NCBI RefSeq assembly: GCF_004348995.1
Contig: NZ_SMKQ01000007.1
Location: forward strand, 1-64,000
Reading direction: 5' to 3'
Length of the DNA stretch: 64,000 nt
Origin: Nonomuraea terrae
GTDB lineage: Bacteria > Actinomycetota > Actinomycetes > Streptosporangiales > Streptosporangiaceae
The notes below the pieces were generated by a model. It had not been told where the DNA came from and ran no database searches. It saw only the letters and a list, made by a program, of their open reading frames with translations. The position numbers and the translations under genes were made by a program. Shown piece by piece: positions 35,256 through 42,673 of this stretch (within the stretch, counting starts at the first letter, position 1; each line of letters begins with the position of its first letter).

Positions 35256-35440
35256 ATGGATCAAGGTTGCACACGCCGGCGTTTCGTCATCGGAGCCGGG
35301 CTGACGGCGGCCGCGCTGGCCGGCCAGTACGACAGGGCCGGCGCCGCAGACGGCCCCTCGACCGCCGCCGGCGGCGCACCGGGCGTGGGTGCGCCGGCGC
35401 CGTACAAGGCGCTCCGCTCCTACTGTCCGTTATCCCGGGG
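35256..35440 (+). pseudogene. Tat-signal gene, truncated after ~60 codons
   Basis: ATG 35256 with GGGGAGG upstream begins a Tat signal, CTRRRFVIGAGLTAAALAG, and an alanine/glycine-rich linker up to about 35430. After that the frame runs into group II intron reverse-transcriptase sequence in another phase. The mature domain is therefore lost. The gene lies 62 bp after the NCS1 gene and probably belonged to the same LacI-controlled operon, so an exported enzyme may be missing from this pathway. Confidence 0.6.
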
Positions 35441-35473
35441 CCGCCAGGAGGTGCACGAGGCCGACGAGAAGGG

Positions 35474-35650
35474 ATGGATGCTGCAACACCGAAAGACGCG
35501 CCCCCGGATGGGGACGCCTGGCCGGATCAGGTCCCCGTGGGGCCGCGACGGCGGGTATCGGAGATGCAGACCAAGCTTCACCGTTGGGCGGCGGCCGATC
35601 CTGGCCACAGGTTCGACGACTTGTTCAACCCCGTGTGCGACCCGGCGCTC
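35474..35650 (+). pseudogene. Group II intron reverse transcriptase, N-terminal fragment
   Basis: From ATG 35474 the frame reads DAPPDGDAWPDQVPVGPRRR, then SEMQTKLHRWAAADPGHRFD, DLFNPVCDPA. This is the N-terminus of actinomycete group II intron-encoded proteins, where it precedes RT domain 1. Similarity ends abruptly at about 35650, exactly where a short repeat begins. No RT catalytic motif (YADD), maturase or endonuclease domain follows, and no intron domain V was seen nearby. Confidence 0.7.
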
Positions 35651-35670
35651 AGGTTGGAGAGGCCTCAACG
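35651..35670 (+). repeat. Short repeat, partial copy 1
   Basis: AGGTTGGAGAGGCCTCAACG resembles the right part of the copies at 35692 and 36336 (AGxTTGGAAxxGGCTCA). It starts where the intron RT fragment stops. Confidence 0.4.
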
Positions 35671-35691
35671 CCGATTCCCCCCAGCGCCTAC

Positions 35692-35725
35692 GCTACTGAC
35701 CTGCGCCATCCAGCTGGAAGGCTCA
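35692..35725 (+). repeat. Short repeat, copy 2
   Basis: This copy starts GCTACTGACCTGC and ends GGAAGGCTCA. It matches the copy at 36336-36371 over about 28 of 34 positions, with small indels. The two copies flank the amber-interrupted gene at 35788-36210. Confidence 0.55.
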
Positions 35726-35787
35726 GCGATCCGCCGCGGGATCGCTCGCCAGGAGCGTCACCTTCCACCGCTCCGGACCGAAGAGAT

Positions 35788-36210
35788 ATGAGCCGCGACG
35801 TCACCATCGGCCTAGAGTTCAAACACGACATCGACTTCGTGGAAATCCTCGATCGGCTCGCCCGGGCGGGTTGGGAATTGCTCCGCGAAGAAGACGCCAT
35901 CTGGTATATGACCGGCTACGACCGGAAGCACCTGCCGTAGGACGGTCTGGCCAAGGCGAAGCGCGACATGCGCACCTCCTATGAGGCCGGGGAGGCGGTA
36001 GGCATGACCAGCACGCTGCCCGACGGGGAGACCTGCGCGAACGTGCTGTTCCACGAGGAAAGGGCGTCGGTCTCCGTGATCCCCCTGCTGGAATACCGCA
36101 CCATCGCCCGCATGCCGGAGTTCGATGATCTCGGCTGGTATCTCGAGAGGTTCCTGGCGCCATGCAGAGATCTGCTCATCGTACGAACGGAAGCAGGCGA
36201 CCATCGGTGA
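35788..36210 (+). pseudogene. Unknown protein split by an in-frame amber codon
   Basis: ATG 35788 opens a frame reading SRDVTIGLEFKHDIDFVEIL and on to YDRKHLP, then TAG (35938-35940). The same frame continues without shift (DGLAKAKRDMRTSYEAGEAV, later RMPEFDDLGWYLERFLAPCR) to TGA at 36210. Codon use is good on both sides of the TAG, so this is one 140-residue protein carrying a single nonsense codon, or a read-through case. I do not recognise the family; its size and acidic, tryptophan-rich makeup would suit an immunity- or contact-type small protein, which is speculation. It is flanked by the short repeats. Confidence 0.55.
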
Positions 36211-36335
36211 CGATGCCGGACGGGCCGGCCCACGAAGAAGACTGACCGCGGCGCTTGATCAGCTCGGCCAGATGGGGCCATGGTGTGATGAGGCAGCGAA
36301 CCGGAGGCGTCGTCTTATCCCGCCCGCCCCCTACC

Positions 36336-36371
36336 GCTACTGACCTGCATCATCAGGTTGGAAAAGGCTCA
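36336..36371 (+). repeat. Short repeat, copy 3
   Basis: This copy starts GCTACTGACCTGC and ends GGAAAAGGCTCA, the closest relative of the copy at 35692. It ends 19 bp before the convergent TetR stop. Confidence 0.55.
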
Positions 36372-36390
36372 ATAATCCACGGGACACTCC

Positions 36391-36993
36391 CTAGGACGGG
36401 CGGGCCGCCAGGACCGCGGCGGCCGCGCGGAGAACCAGGTCGGGGAGGGGCTCGCCGGTCGCGCCCGCGCGCAGGGCCTGGCCGGCGACCGCGATGACGG
36501 CGCCGATCAGCGCGCCGGTCAGGATGTCGGCGCCGGTCCCGTCGAGGTCGTCAGGGTAGGCGGCGACCAGCGCCGCGCTCCACTCCGCCTGCAGGGCGGC
36601 GATCTCCAGCAGGGCGCGGGCGCGCAGCACGGGCACCGAGGCGATCAGGCGGGCGCGGACGGGCACCAGGTCTCCGCCTGGCGTCACGCTCCACGCCGGC
36701 GACTCCAGCGCCTGACCGACGGCCCGCAGCAGCACCTCGGCGGGCGGCTCTCCCGGGGCGCGCTCTTCCAGGGCCCGCGCCAGCACGCCGGCGTTGACCA
36801 GGCGGTCGGCGAAGACCACCTCCTCCTTGCTCGGGAAGTAGTTGAAGAACGTCGCCGGCGAGAGCTCGGCCGCGGCGGCGATTTCCGCCACCGTGGTCGC
36901 GTCATACCCCTGCGCGTCGAACAGCCGCAGCGCCGCCTCGGCCAGCGCGCGGCGCGTGCGTTGTTTGCGCTGCTCCCGCAGCCCCACCACCAT
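36391..36993 (-). CDS. TetR/AcrR-family regulator
   Basis: The 200-residue TetR has the helix-turn-helix QRTRRALAEAALRLFDAQGY, VAEIAAAAELSPATFFNYFP and SKEEVVF. Its C-terminal helical ligand domain is alanine-rich. It diverges from an SDR gene with 65 bp between the starts. That gap carries TTAGA, 5 nt, TCTAA, a likely operator. Control of the SDR and of itself is inferred from this layout. Confidence 0.9.
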   Translation of the reverse strand: MVVGLREQRKQRTRRALAEAALRLFDAQGYDATTVAEIAAAAELSPATFFNYFPSKEEVVFADRLVNAGVLARALEERAPGEPPAEVLLRAVGQALESPAWSVTPGGDLVPVRARLIASVPVLRARALLEIAALQAEWSAALVAAYPDDLDGTGADILTGALIGAVIAVAGQALRAGATGEPLPDLVLRAAAAVLAARPS

Positions 36994-37019
36994 GGACCGA
37001 TCTTATATGAACAATAAGT

Positions 37020-37050
37020 TTAGACAATCTCTAAGTTTGCGGGTTACGGT
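37020..37050 (+). promoter_or_regulatory. TetR operator and leaderless promoter of the SDR gene
   Basis: TTAGA (37020-37024) and TCTAA (37030-37034) form an inverted repeat with 5-nt spacer inside an AT-rich stretch that also has two TAAGTTT direct repeats. TACGGT (37045-37050) could be the -10, which would put the transcript start at or next to the ATG at 37059. No ribosome binding site is present. Confidence 0.5.
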
Positions 37051-37058
37051 GTGGGCCT

Positions 37059-37934
37059 ATGAAGAACCTCGCAGGAGCCACGGCGTTCATCACCGGCGCG
37101 GCCCAGGGTATCGGGCTCGGCATCGCCCGCGCCCTGGCGCGCAAGGGCTCGAAACTGGCCCTGACCGACATCGACGACACCGCGCTGGCCTTGGCCGCCG
37201 CCGAGCTGTCCGCGCTCACCGAGGTTGCGACCTTCCGCCTTGACGTGCGCGACCGCGCCGGCTACACCCGGGCCGCCGACGCTGCGGAGGAGCGGCTGGG
37301 GCCGGTCTCGGTGGTGTGCAACAACGCCGGCGTCGCCTTCTCGGAGCGATTGGCCGACCTGGCGTACGAGCTGTGGGATCTCGCCCTCGGCATCAACCTG
37401 GGCGGCGTCGTCAACGGCGTCCAGACGTTCCTGCCGCGCATGCTCGACCGGGGCGCGCCCGGTCACATCGTCAACACAGCCTCTGCCGCGGGCCTGATCG
37501 GGGCCGGGGTCGGGCCGATGTACACCGCGTCCAAGTTCGCCGTGGTCGGCCTGTCGGAGTCGCTGAGGGCGCAGCTCGAAGCGGGCGGCCACCCGATCGG
37601 CGTCACGGCCCTGTGCCCCGGCGGCGTCACCACCAACGTGGCGCGGACGGGGCGGGACCTGGTGGCCGCCCAACCGGGTACGGGGCCCGCACTCGAACGG
37701 ACTCGGGCCCGCGCCGACGAATTGGCCCCCGCGATCGAGGCTACGTTGAGCAGGTACGGCGTCGCCCCGGACGCCGTGGGCGAGCTTGTCGTCGAGGCCA
37801 TCAAAGCCGACCGGCCGTACGTCCTCACCGACCGCGCCGGCCTCGGCCTCATCACCGCGCGGACCGAGGCCATCCTGGCCGCCATGCCGGCCACCGACCC
37901 GGCCGCCGAGGGCTTCACCGGGTTCGGTTCCTAA
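37059..37934 (+). CDS. Short-chain dehydrogenase/reductase
   Basis: The 291-residue classical SDR has the cofactor motif FITGAAQGIGLGIARALA, NNAGVAF, the catalytic serine in VNTASAAGLIG and YTASKFAVVGLSESLRAQL (YxxxK). TDIDD after strand 2 favours NAD(H). The C-terminal ~60 residues extend beyond the core, as in SDRs for larger alcohols. It is divergent from a TetR gene that probably represses it. Translation is likely leaderless. The substrate is unknown. Confidence 0.9.
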   Translation: MKNLAGATAFITGAAQGIGLGIARALARKGSKLALTDIDDTALALAAAELSALTEVATFRLDVRDRAGYTRAADAAEERLGPVSVVCNNAGVAFSERLADLAYELWDLALGINLGGVVNGVQTFLPRMLDRGAPGHIVNTASAAGLIGAGVGPMYTASKFAVVGLSESLRAQLEAGGHPIGVTALCPGGVTTNVARTGRDLVAAQPGTGPALERTRARADELAPAIEATLSRYGVAPDAVGELVVEAIKADRPYVLTDRAGLGLITARTEAILAAMPATDPAAEGFTGFGS

Positions 37935-37961
37935 GGTCGGGTCGCCCGCGGGTGGAGGATG

Positions 37962-38428
37962 TCAAATGCCAGTGATCGTCCACTGGTTGTCGGTGCTGTG
38001 TTCGGTGTCCGCTTGGCCAGGGTGGAGCCGGCGGTGCTGCTGCCCATGCCGTCCAGTGAGGTGTCGGTGCTCCGGTTAGTGATCTAGTGGCGGCTGTTGC
38101 CCGTGCCGTTGAGGCGCCACTGCTGGTTGTCGCGGCCGTTCCACGCTGCCTGCCGGGCATTGGTGCCGTTGGCGGAGTCGCCTCAGCCGTCAATCACCAG
38201 GCCGTTGCCACCAGCACGCGTGCTGGTGGCGCCGACAGCGGTCAGCCCGATAGGTGCTGGACCGTATGCCTTCCAGGAGGACATCACCGGCGGAGCACAG
38301 CGACGCGTTGGCCACGGGAACACTCCGCTCTGGCGGAGGCGAACAGGCCGGCGGGCACTTTGGTCATGCCGGTGCCCTCCTGCACCATGCCGCGTGCGCC
38401 GAGGTCGACTTGAGCAGGTATACGGCAC
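37962..38428 (-). pseudogene. Ricin-type beta-trefoil lectin protein, decayed
   Basis: Minus-strand reading gives lectin repeats in broken frames. NGLVIDG is followed by an in-frame stop, then GDSANGTNARQAAWNGRDNQ and QWRLNGTGN. After a further shift comes SLDGMGSSTAGSTLA and DNQWTITGI with the final stop at 37962. The Q-x-W and 'TANGTxVQxW' patterns are those of CBM13/ricin B domains that end many secreted actinomycete glycosidases. Upstream (38270-38428) a coding-like stretch (LGARGMVQEGTGMTKVPAGL) may be the linker or catalytic end. At least one stop and two frameshifts are present. Confidence 0.5.
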
Positions 38429-38447
38429 CGCCGCACCGGGAAGTTTG

Positions 38448-38834
38448 TCAGGCCGGGTCGGGTGCGTCGTCGGGGAGCACGGCGAACAACAAGCGTGCCG
38501 GGGGCTGGACGATGCGGGTGATGTGGCCTCCCTTGATGTCCGCGGCGAAGGCGGTGTCGCCGGGGCCGAGCCGCCGCGTCTGCCCGCTGGTGTCCTCGGC
38601 CTCGATCACTCCGCGCAAGACGACGACGAACTGGCGGGCAGGCGCCGGATGCGCCGGAATGGTGATGTCGGCGAGAAGATCGATGAACTGCAGCGAGACC
38701 ACTTCGGTAGGGGTGGTGGACAGCATGGGCGGCACACCGGGACCCAGGTCGGTCTCGTGTTGTTCAAGTGTCACCGAGCTCAATCTGCTGCCGCCATCGC
38801 CGTCGTTCTCCATCGCGGGAAGGTGCAAGGTCAT
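38448..38834 (-). CDS. Cupin-domain protein
   Basis: The 128-residue single cupin has a beta-barrel core TEVVSLQFIDLLADITIPAH, ARQFVVVLRGVIEAEDTSGQ and RRLGPGDTAFAADIKGGHIT. The second metal-type histidine is retained in GGHITRIV, but the first motif is degenerate (AHPAPARQF), so metal binding is uncertain. It ends near a decayed lectin gene and lies downstream of ethA on the same strand, separated by a 187-bp repeat-bearing gap. The function is unknown. Confidence 0.75.
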   Translation of the reverse strand: MTLHLPAMENDGDGGSRLSSVTLEQHETDLGPGVPPMLSTTPTEVVSLQFIDLLADITIPAHPAPARQFVVVLRGVIEAEDTSGQTRRLGPGDTAFAADIKGGHITRIVQPPARLLFAVLPDDAPDPA

Positions 38835-38912
38835 TTCTCGTGCTCCTGTTCTTCGGCGGGCCGGGGTTGTGCTTCACGTGCCAGGGTGTGCTTCAGAAGT
38901 GGCGAGGCGCGG

Positions 38913-39020
38913 GAGCCATCAAGGCGACGGCTTGCCCTGGCGGGGTGCGCGAGCCGCCAGGGCGACGGCTTCGCCCCAGACGGGAGACGGAAGCCGTCAA
39001 GGTCGGGGCTTCGTCGCGCG
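38913..39020. repeat. Three imperfect ~39-bp tandem repeats
   Basis: Units start at AGCC positions 38913, 38951 and 38991 and share AGCCxxCAxGGCGACGGCTT. They fill the gap between ethA and the cupin gene and end at the ethA stop. Confidence 0.5.
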
Positions 39021-40499
39021 TCAGGCGACAGGCGCTTTGAGGGCGGACACCGACCGAGAGAATCGCATGGCGCCGTCTTCCAGCGATCCGTGGCGCATCA
39101 GCAGCACATCCCGCAGGTAGTTCTGATGCAGCCGCCACGGTGCCGCGGGCCCCTGCTTGGGTAACGCGTCGATGCCGCGCGTGACGTATCCGGACTTGAG
39201 GCCTATGAATGGTTCGGTCGGCGGCACGGACGTGATCGGCGCGCAGAATCGGTAGCCCCGCTTGTCCATGTGATTGAGCAGCCGGCAGACGTAACCGGAA
39301 ACGAGGTCGGCTTTGAGCGTCCAGGACGCGTTGGTGTAGCCGATGGTGAACGCGAAGTTCGGGACACCGGAGAGCATCATGCCCTTGTAGGTCGTCGTCG
39401 CGCCGATCTCGACGGCCGCGCCGTCGACACTCAGCGTCATCCCGCCGGCGAACATCAGGTTCAGGCCGGTGGCCGTGATGACGACGTCGGCCGGTAGCTC
39501 CCTTCCGGACGCGAGCTGGATCCCGTTCTCGGTGAACGTGTCGACTCTGTCGGTCACGATCGACGCGCTCCCCTCGTGCAGGGCCTTGAACAGATCGCCG
39601 TCCGGCACGACGCACAGCCGCTGGTCCCACGGGTCGTAGCGCGGCCCGAAGTGGAGGTCTGCGTCGTAGCCCAGCGGCAACTGACCACGGACGCGCTTGA
39701 GCAGCAACCGCTTCACCAGCCGGGGCCGTCGCCGGCTCAACTGATAGAACAGCAGGCCCGTCAGCACGTTCTTCCACCGCACGATCGATGCGGCGGCCTT
39801 TGCGGGTAACATGCCGAGCAGCACGTCGGCGACCGGGTCCGTGGACGGCGCCGACACGACGTAGCCCGGTGAGCGCTGCACCATCGTGACGTGCTCGGCC
39901 GCGTGCGCCATCGCGGGAACAAGCGTCACGGCCGTGGCGCCGCTGCCGATGATCACGACGCGCCTGCCTGTGTAGTCGAGATCCTGCGGCCAGTGCTGGG
40001 GATGCACGACGGGTCCGGTGAAACGCCCGGCGCCCGGGAACTCGGGTGCGAAACCCTGGTCGTAGCGGTAGTAGCCGGTGTTGGCGAAGAGAAATCCGCA
40101 GGTCAGCCGTACGGTCTCGCCGGTGTCGAGGCGTTCGGCCTGGACCGTCCAGCATGCCTTGGCCGTAGACCATTCGGCCCGGGTGACGCGGTGGTGGAAC
40201 CGGATCTTGCCGGCGACGCCGTGCTCTCGCGCGGTGCGCCACACGTATTCGCGGATCGACGCGCCGTCGGCGATGCCCTTGGCCTTGGGCCAAGGGCTGA
40301 ACCGGTAACCCAGGGTGAACATGTCGGAGTCGGAGCGGATGCCGGGGTAGCGGAACAGGTCCCACGTGCCGCCGATTGCCGCGCGGGCTTCGAGAATGGC
40401 GTACGTCCTGCCTGGGCGCTTCTTTTGCAGATGGCAGGCGGCGCCGATGCCGGACAGGCCCGCCCCCACGATCAGCACGTCAACGTGTTCGAGTGTCAT
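39021..40499 (-). CDS. ethA: EthA-like Baeyer-Villiger monooxygenase
   Basis: The 492-residue FAD/NADPH monooxygenase closely follows mycobacterial EthA as I recall it. It has the N-terminal VGAGLSGIGAACHLQ, GGTWDLFRYPGIRSDSDM, the BVMO fingerprint FTGPVVHPQHWPQD, a second Rossmann motif VIIGSGATAVTLVPA, YDPWDQRLCVVPDGDLFKA and ITATGLNL. EthA oxidises ketones and sulfur groups and activates the prodrug ethionamide; the natural substrate is not settled. It is divergent from an EthR-like TetR gene, with a repeat-type operator between. The same pairing occurs in mycobacteria. Confidence 0.9.
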   Translation of the reverse strand: MTLEHVDVLIVGAGLSGIGAACHLQKKRPGRTYAILEARAAIGGTWDLFRYPGIRSDSDMFTLGYRFSPWPKAKGIADGASIREYVWRTAREHGVAGKIRFHHRVTRAEWSTAKACWTVQAERLDTGETVRLTCGFLFANTGYYRYDQGFAPEFPGAGRFTGPVVHPQHWPQDLDYTGRRVVIIGSGATAVTLVPAMAHAAEHVTMVQRSPGYVVSAPSTDPVADVLLGMLPAKAAASIVRWKNVLTGLLFYQLSRRRPRLVKRLLLKRVRGQLPLGYDADLHFGPRYDPWDQRLCVVPDGDLFKALHEGSASIVTDRVDTFTENGIQLASGRELPADVVITATGLNLMFAGGMTLSVDGAAVEIGATTTYKGMMLSGVPNFAFTIGYTNASWTLKADLVSGYVCRLLNHMDKRGYRFCAPITSVPPTEPFIGLKSGYVTRGIDALPKQGPAAPWRLHQNYLRDVLLMRHGSLEDGAMRFSRSVSALKAPVA

Positions 40500-40556
40500 G
40501 GCTCTCGCCCTTCAGCCGCCGGTGGCCGCGTGTACGGCACTGAAAGTATCGACGCC

Positions 40557-40604
40557 ATGTCGATTGTGTCAACATTGTGTCGAGTACGTCGACTATATGT
40601 CGAT
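40557..40604. promoter_or_regulatory. EthR-type repeat operator
   Basis: Five boxes of the form (A/G)(T/C)GTC(G/A)A(T/C/G) occur at 40557 (ATGTCGAT), 40566 (GTGTCAAC), 40577 (GTGTCGAG), 40586 (ACGTCGAC) and 40597 (ATGTCGAT). Their cores are spaced 9, 11, 9 and 11 bp, about two helical turns per pair. This resembles the ~55-bp mycobacterial ethA-ethR operator that binds several EthR dimers. A sixth, weaker TATCGAC lies at 40547. Confidence 0.75.
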
Positions 40605-40636
40605 AGCCTGCTGCCGGGTCCGCTAGGGTGAGGCGC

Positions 40637-41296
40637 ATGACGCTCGACAGCACCGCGAAGCCGCGCGCGAGCCGTGGTCGCCGGCCTTCCCGGCCCACGG
40701 GCGACGATCGAGAGCTGGCCATCCTGTCCACTGCGGAGAAGCTGCTCGAGCAGCACGCGCTGAGCGAGATCTCGATCGACGACCTCGCGCGCGGCGCGGG
40801 GATCTCCCGCCCGACCTTTTACTTCTATTTCCGGTCCAAGGACTCGGTGCTGCTCACCCTGCTCGACCGCGTCATCCAGAAGTTGGACCAGGCCGTGGTC
40901 GGCCCGAGCGAGCGGCTCAGCGAAGATCCGGTGCGCTACTGGCGTGAGTGCCTCGAAGCGACCTACACGACCTTCAGCGCGCACCGCGCGGTGCTGACCG
41001 CCACCGTTCAGGTTCAGCACACCAACGCCGAGATCCATCGCTGGCGTGCCGACCGGGCGGAGAGGTGGGTCACCCGCATCTCGCAGGCCATCGAGGCCGA
41101 GCGCGCCCGCGGTGCCGCACCACCCGGGCCACGAGCCCGCGATCTCGCCATCGCACTCAACCTGATGAACGACCGGGTGCTCTACTCCACCTTCACCGGC
41201 GACGAGCCCGCGGTGCCCGAGTCCGACGTGATCGACGTCCTGCTCAACATCTGGCTCACCACCATCTACCAGACCACCCAGCCCATAGCCGGCTGA
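40637..41296 (+). CDS. ethR: EthR-like TetR-family repressor
   Basis: The 219-residue regulator matches EthR: basic N-terminal arm SRGRRPSRPTGDDRELAILS, helix-turn-helix EISIDDLARGAGISRPTFYF, YFRSKDSVLLTLLDRVIQ, then EAERARGAAPPGPRARDLAI and ALNLMNDRVLYSTF, both well conserved with the mycobacterial protein. EthR represses ethA and binds hydrophobic ligands. ATG 40637 follows GGGTGAGG; a GTG three codons earlier is an alternative start. It diverges from ethA. Confidence 0.9.
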   Translation: MTLDSTAKPRASRGRRPSRPTGDDRELAILSTAEKLLEQHALSEISIDDLARGAGISRPTFYFYFRSKDSVLLTLLDRVIQKLDQAVVGPSERLSEDPVRYWRECLEATYTTFSAHRAVLTATVQVQHTNAEIHRWRADRAERWVTRISQAIEAERARGAAPPGPRARDLAIALNLMNDRVLYSTFTGDEPAVPESDVIDVLLNIWLTTIYQTTQPIAG

Positions 41297-41739
41297 CCTC
41301 CCCGCGCACGGGCAGGTTGGCACCGGCAGCGGAACCAGCCGTCTCCGGTAGCGGAACCCTCGCAGCGGACCGCATCGAGCCGCTGCGCCGGAGTTCGCCG
41401 CGGCCAGGTACGCCGCGTTCTCCATCATGATGACCGCGGCGCGGCTGGCGGCCAGGTTCGGAGGTGCCGCTGGTGCGCTGCTGCGGGCTGCTGGCGGCCC
41501 TGGGGTTGGCGCTGCTCGGCGGGCATCAGGGGGCGGGTTCCTGTCCGGAGCCGTCTGATGACGGGCGATGACGTGGAGGGTGTGGACGACTGTGGTGCGT
41601 CGTAGGTCGAAGAGGTTCTTGCGGGTGTCTGGCGGCGGGCGCGGCGGTGTTGCCAACAACCGATGTGGGCCGGCCGGCCAGCCATGGTGCTCGCCACAGC
41701 TCCACACGCGTCCGGGAGTCGGCGAAGAGCGCACCTTCC
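41297..41739. other. Intergenic, nothing recognised
   Basis: This 443-bp gap lies between convergent ethR and the quinone-oxidoreductase-like gene. Frames on both strands are open for up to 90 codons but show no family motif and no start signals. Two copies of GGTAGCGGAACC/GGCAGCGGAACC lie at 41320-41360. It may be old decayed coding DNA. Confidence 0.4.
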
Positions 41740-42651
41740 TCAGCTGATGTTGATCACGACCTTGCCGCGGCTGTGCCCGCTGCCGACGTCGCGCTGTGCC
41801 TCCGCGGCGTCGTCGAGGGTGTATTCCGCTCTGATGTGCACGGAGATCTGGCCCTTCTCGTGGTAGGAGAGCATCTCGGTGAGACCTTCGGCGCTGCGGA
41901 CACCGGTCCAGTCGCGGATGCCGAGGGCAGCGATCTCGTCGGAGAAGACCATGGTCACCACGCGTTCCGGGTCGTGGGCGACTTCGAGTGCCGCGCGGAG
42001 CCCGTCGACCTCGGAACCAAGAGCGGCGTCGACGCCGTTCGGGGCGATGGCGCGAAGCCGTTCCACGAGCCCGGGCCCGTAGGCAACCGGGACCGCACCA
42101 AGGGATCGCAGGTAGTCATGGTTGGCCTGGCTGGCGGTGCCGATCACGGTGCTCGCCCCCATCGCCTTCGCGAGTTGGACCGCCATCGTCCCCAGCCCGC
42201 CGGACGCGCCGTTGATCAGGACGACATCGCCGTTGGTCACGCGCATCTGATTGAGGGCGTTGCGGGCACCCTGTGCGGCCCCGGAAAACCCGCCGGCGAT
42301 CTGCCACGGCATGTCGGCCGGCTTCGGCGCGACCTGGTCGTACGGTACCGCGATCCATTCCGCGTAGCCGCCGAGCGTGCTGAAGCCGAGGACGGCGTCG
42401 CCGACCGAAAATCCCGTGACGCCCGCACCGACCCGGTCGATCGTGCCGGCGAACTCGTTACCCGGCACGATCGGGAAGTCGCCCACGAGCGTGCGGGGGA
42501 AGCGTCCTTCGCGGACGCCGCAGTCGAAGGGCTGGACCCCGGCCACCTTGATCTGGACACGTACCTGCCCTGCTTGAGCATCGGGCTCGTCCAGCTCGAC
42601 GGTGCGCAGCACCTCTGGGGGTCCGAACGAGGACAAGGCGGCGGCTTTCAC
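41740..42651 (-). CDS. Zinc-free MDR/quinone-oxidoreductase-like dehydrogenase
   Basis: The 303-residue medium-chain dehydrogenase lacks zinc cysteines. The GroES part carries VPGNEFAGTIDRVGAGVTGF and GDAVLGFSTLGGYAEWI. The nucleotide motif is VVLINGASGGLGTMAVQLAK, and the C-terminus is GHSRGKVVINIS, as in QOR-type reductases using NADPH. It is the second gene after a TetR regulator (22-bp gap) and faces an MFS exporter across two operators. It may detoxify the compound sensed by the regulator. The substrate is unknown. Confidence 0.85.
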   Translation of the reverse strand: MKAAALSSFGPPEVLRTVELDEPDAQAGQVRVQIKVAGVQPFDCGVREGRFPRTLVGDFPIVPGNEFAGTIDRVGAGVTGFSVGDAVLGFSTLGGYAEWIAVPYDQVAPKPADMPWQIAGGFSGAAQGARNALNQMRVTNGDVVLINGASGGLGTMAVQLAKAMGASTVIGTASQANHDYLRSLGAVPVAYGPGLVERLRAIAPNGVDAALGSEVDGLRAALEVAHDPERVVTMVFSDEIAALGIRDWTGVRSAEGLTEMLSYHEKGQISVHIRAEYTLDDAAEAQRDVGSGHSRGKVVINIS

Positions 42652-42673
42652 GGGTGTCTCCTTCTGTCGACCT

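Noticed and set aside
41425-41697. A possible transposase remnant between ethR and the MDR gene
   Set aside because: No DDE or HTH motif and no inverted repeats could be found in any frame.
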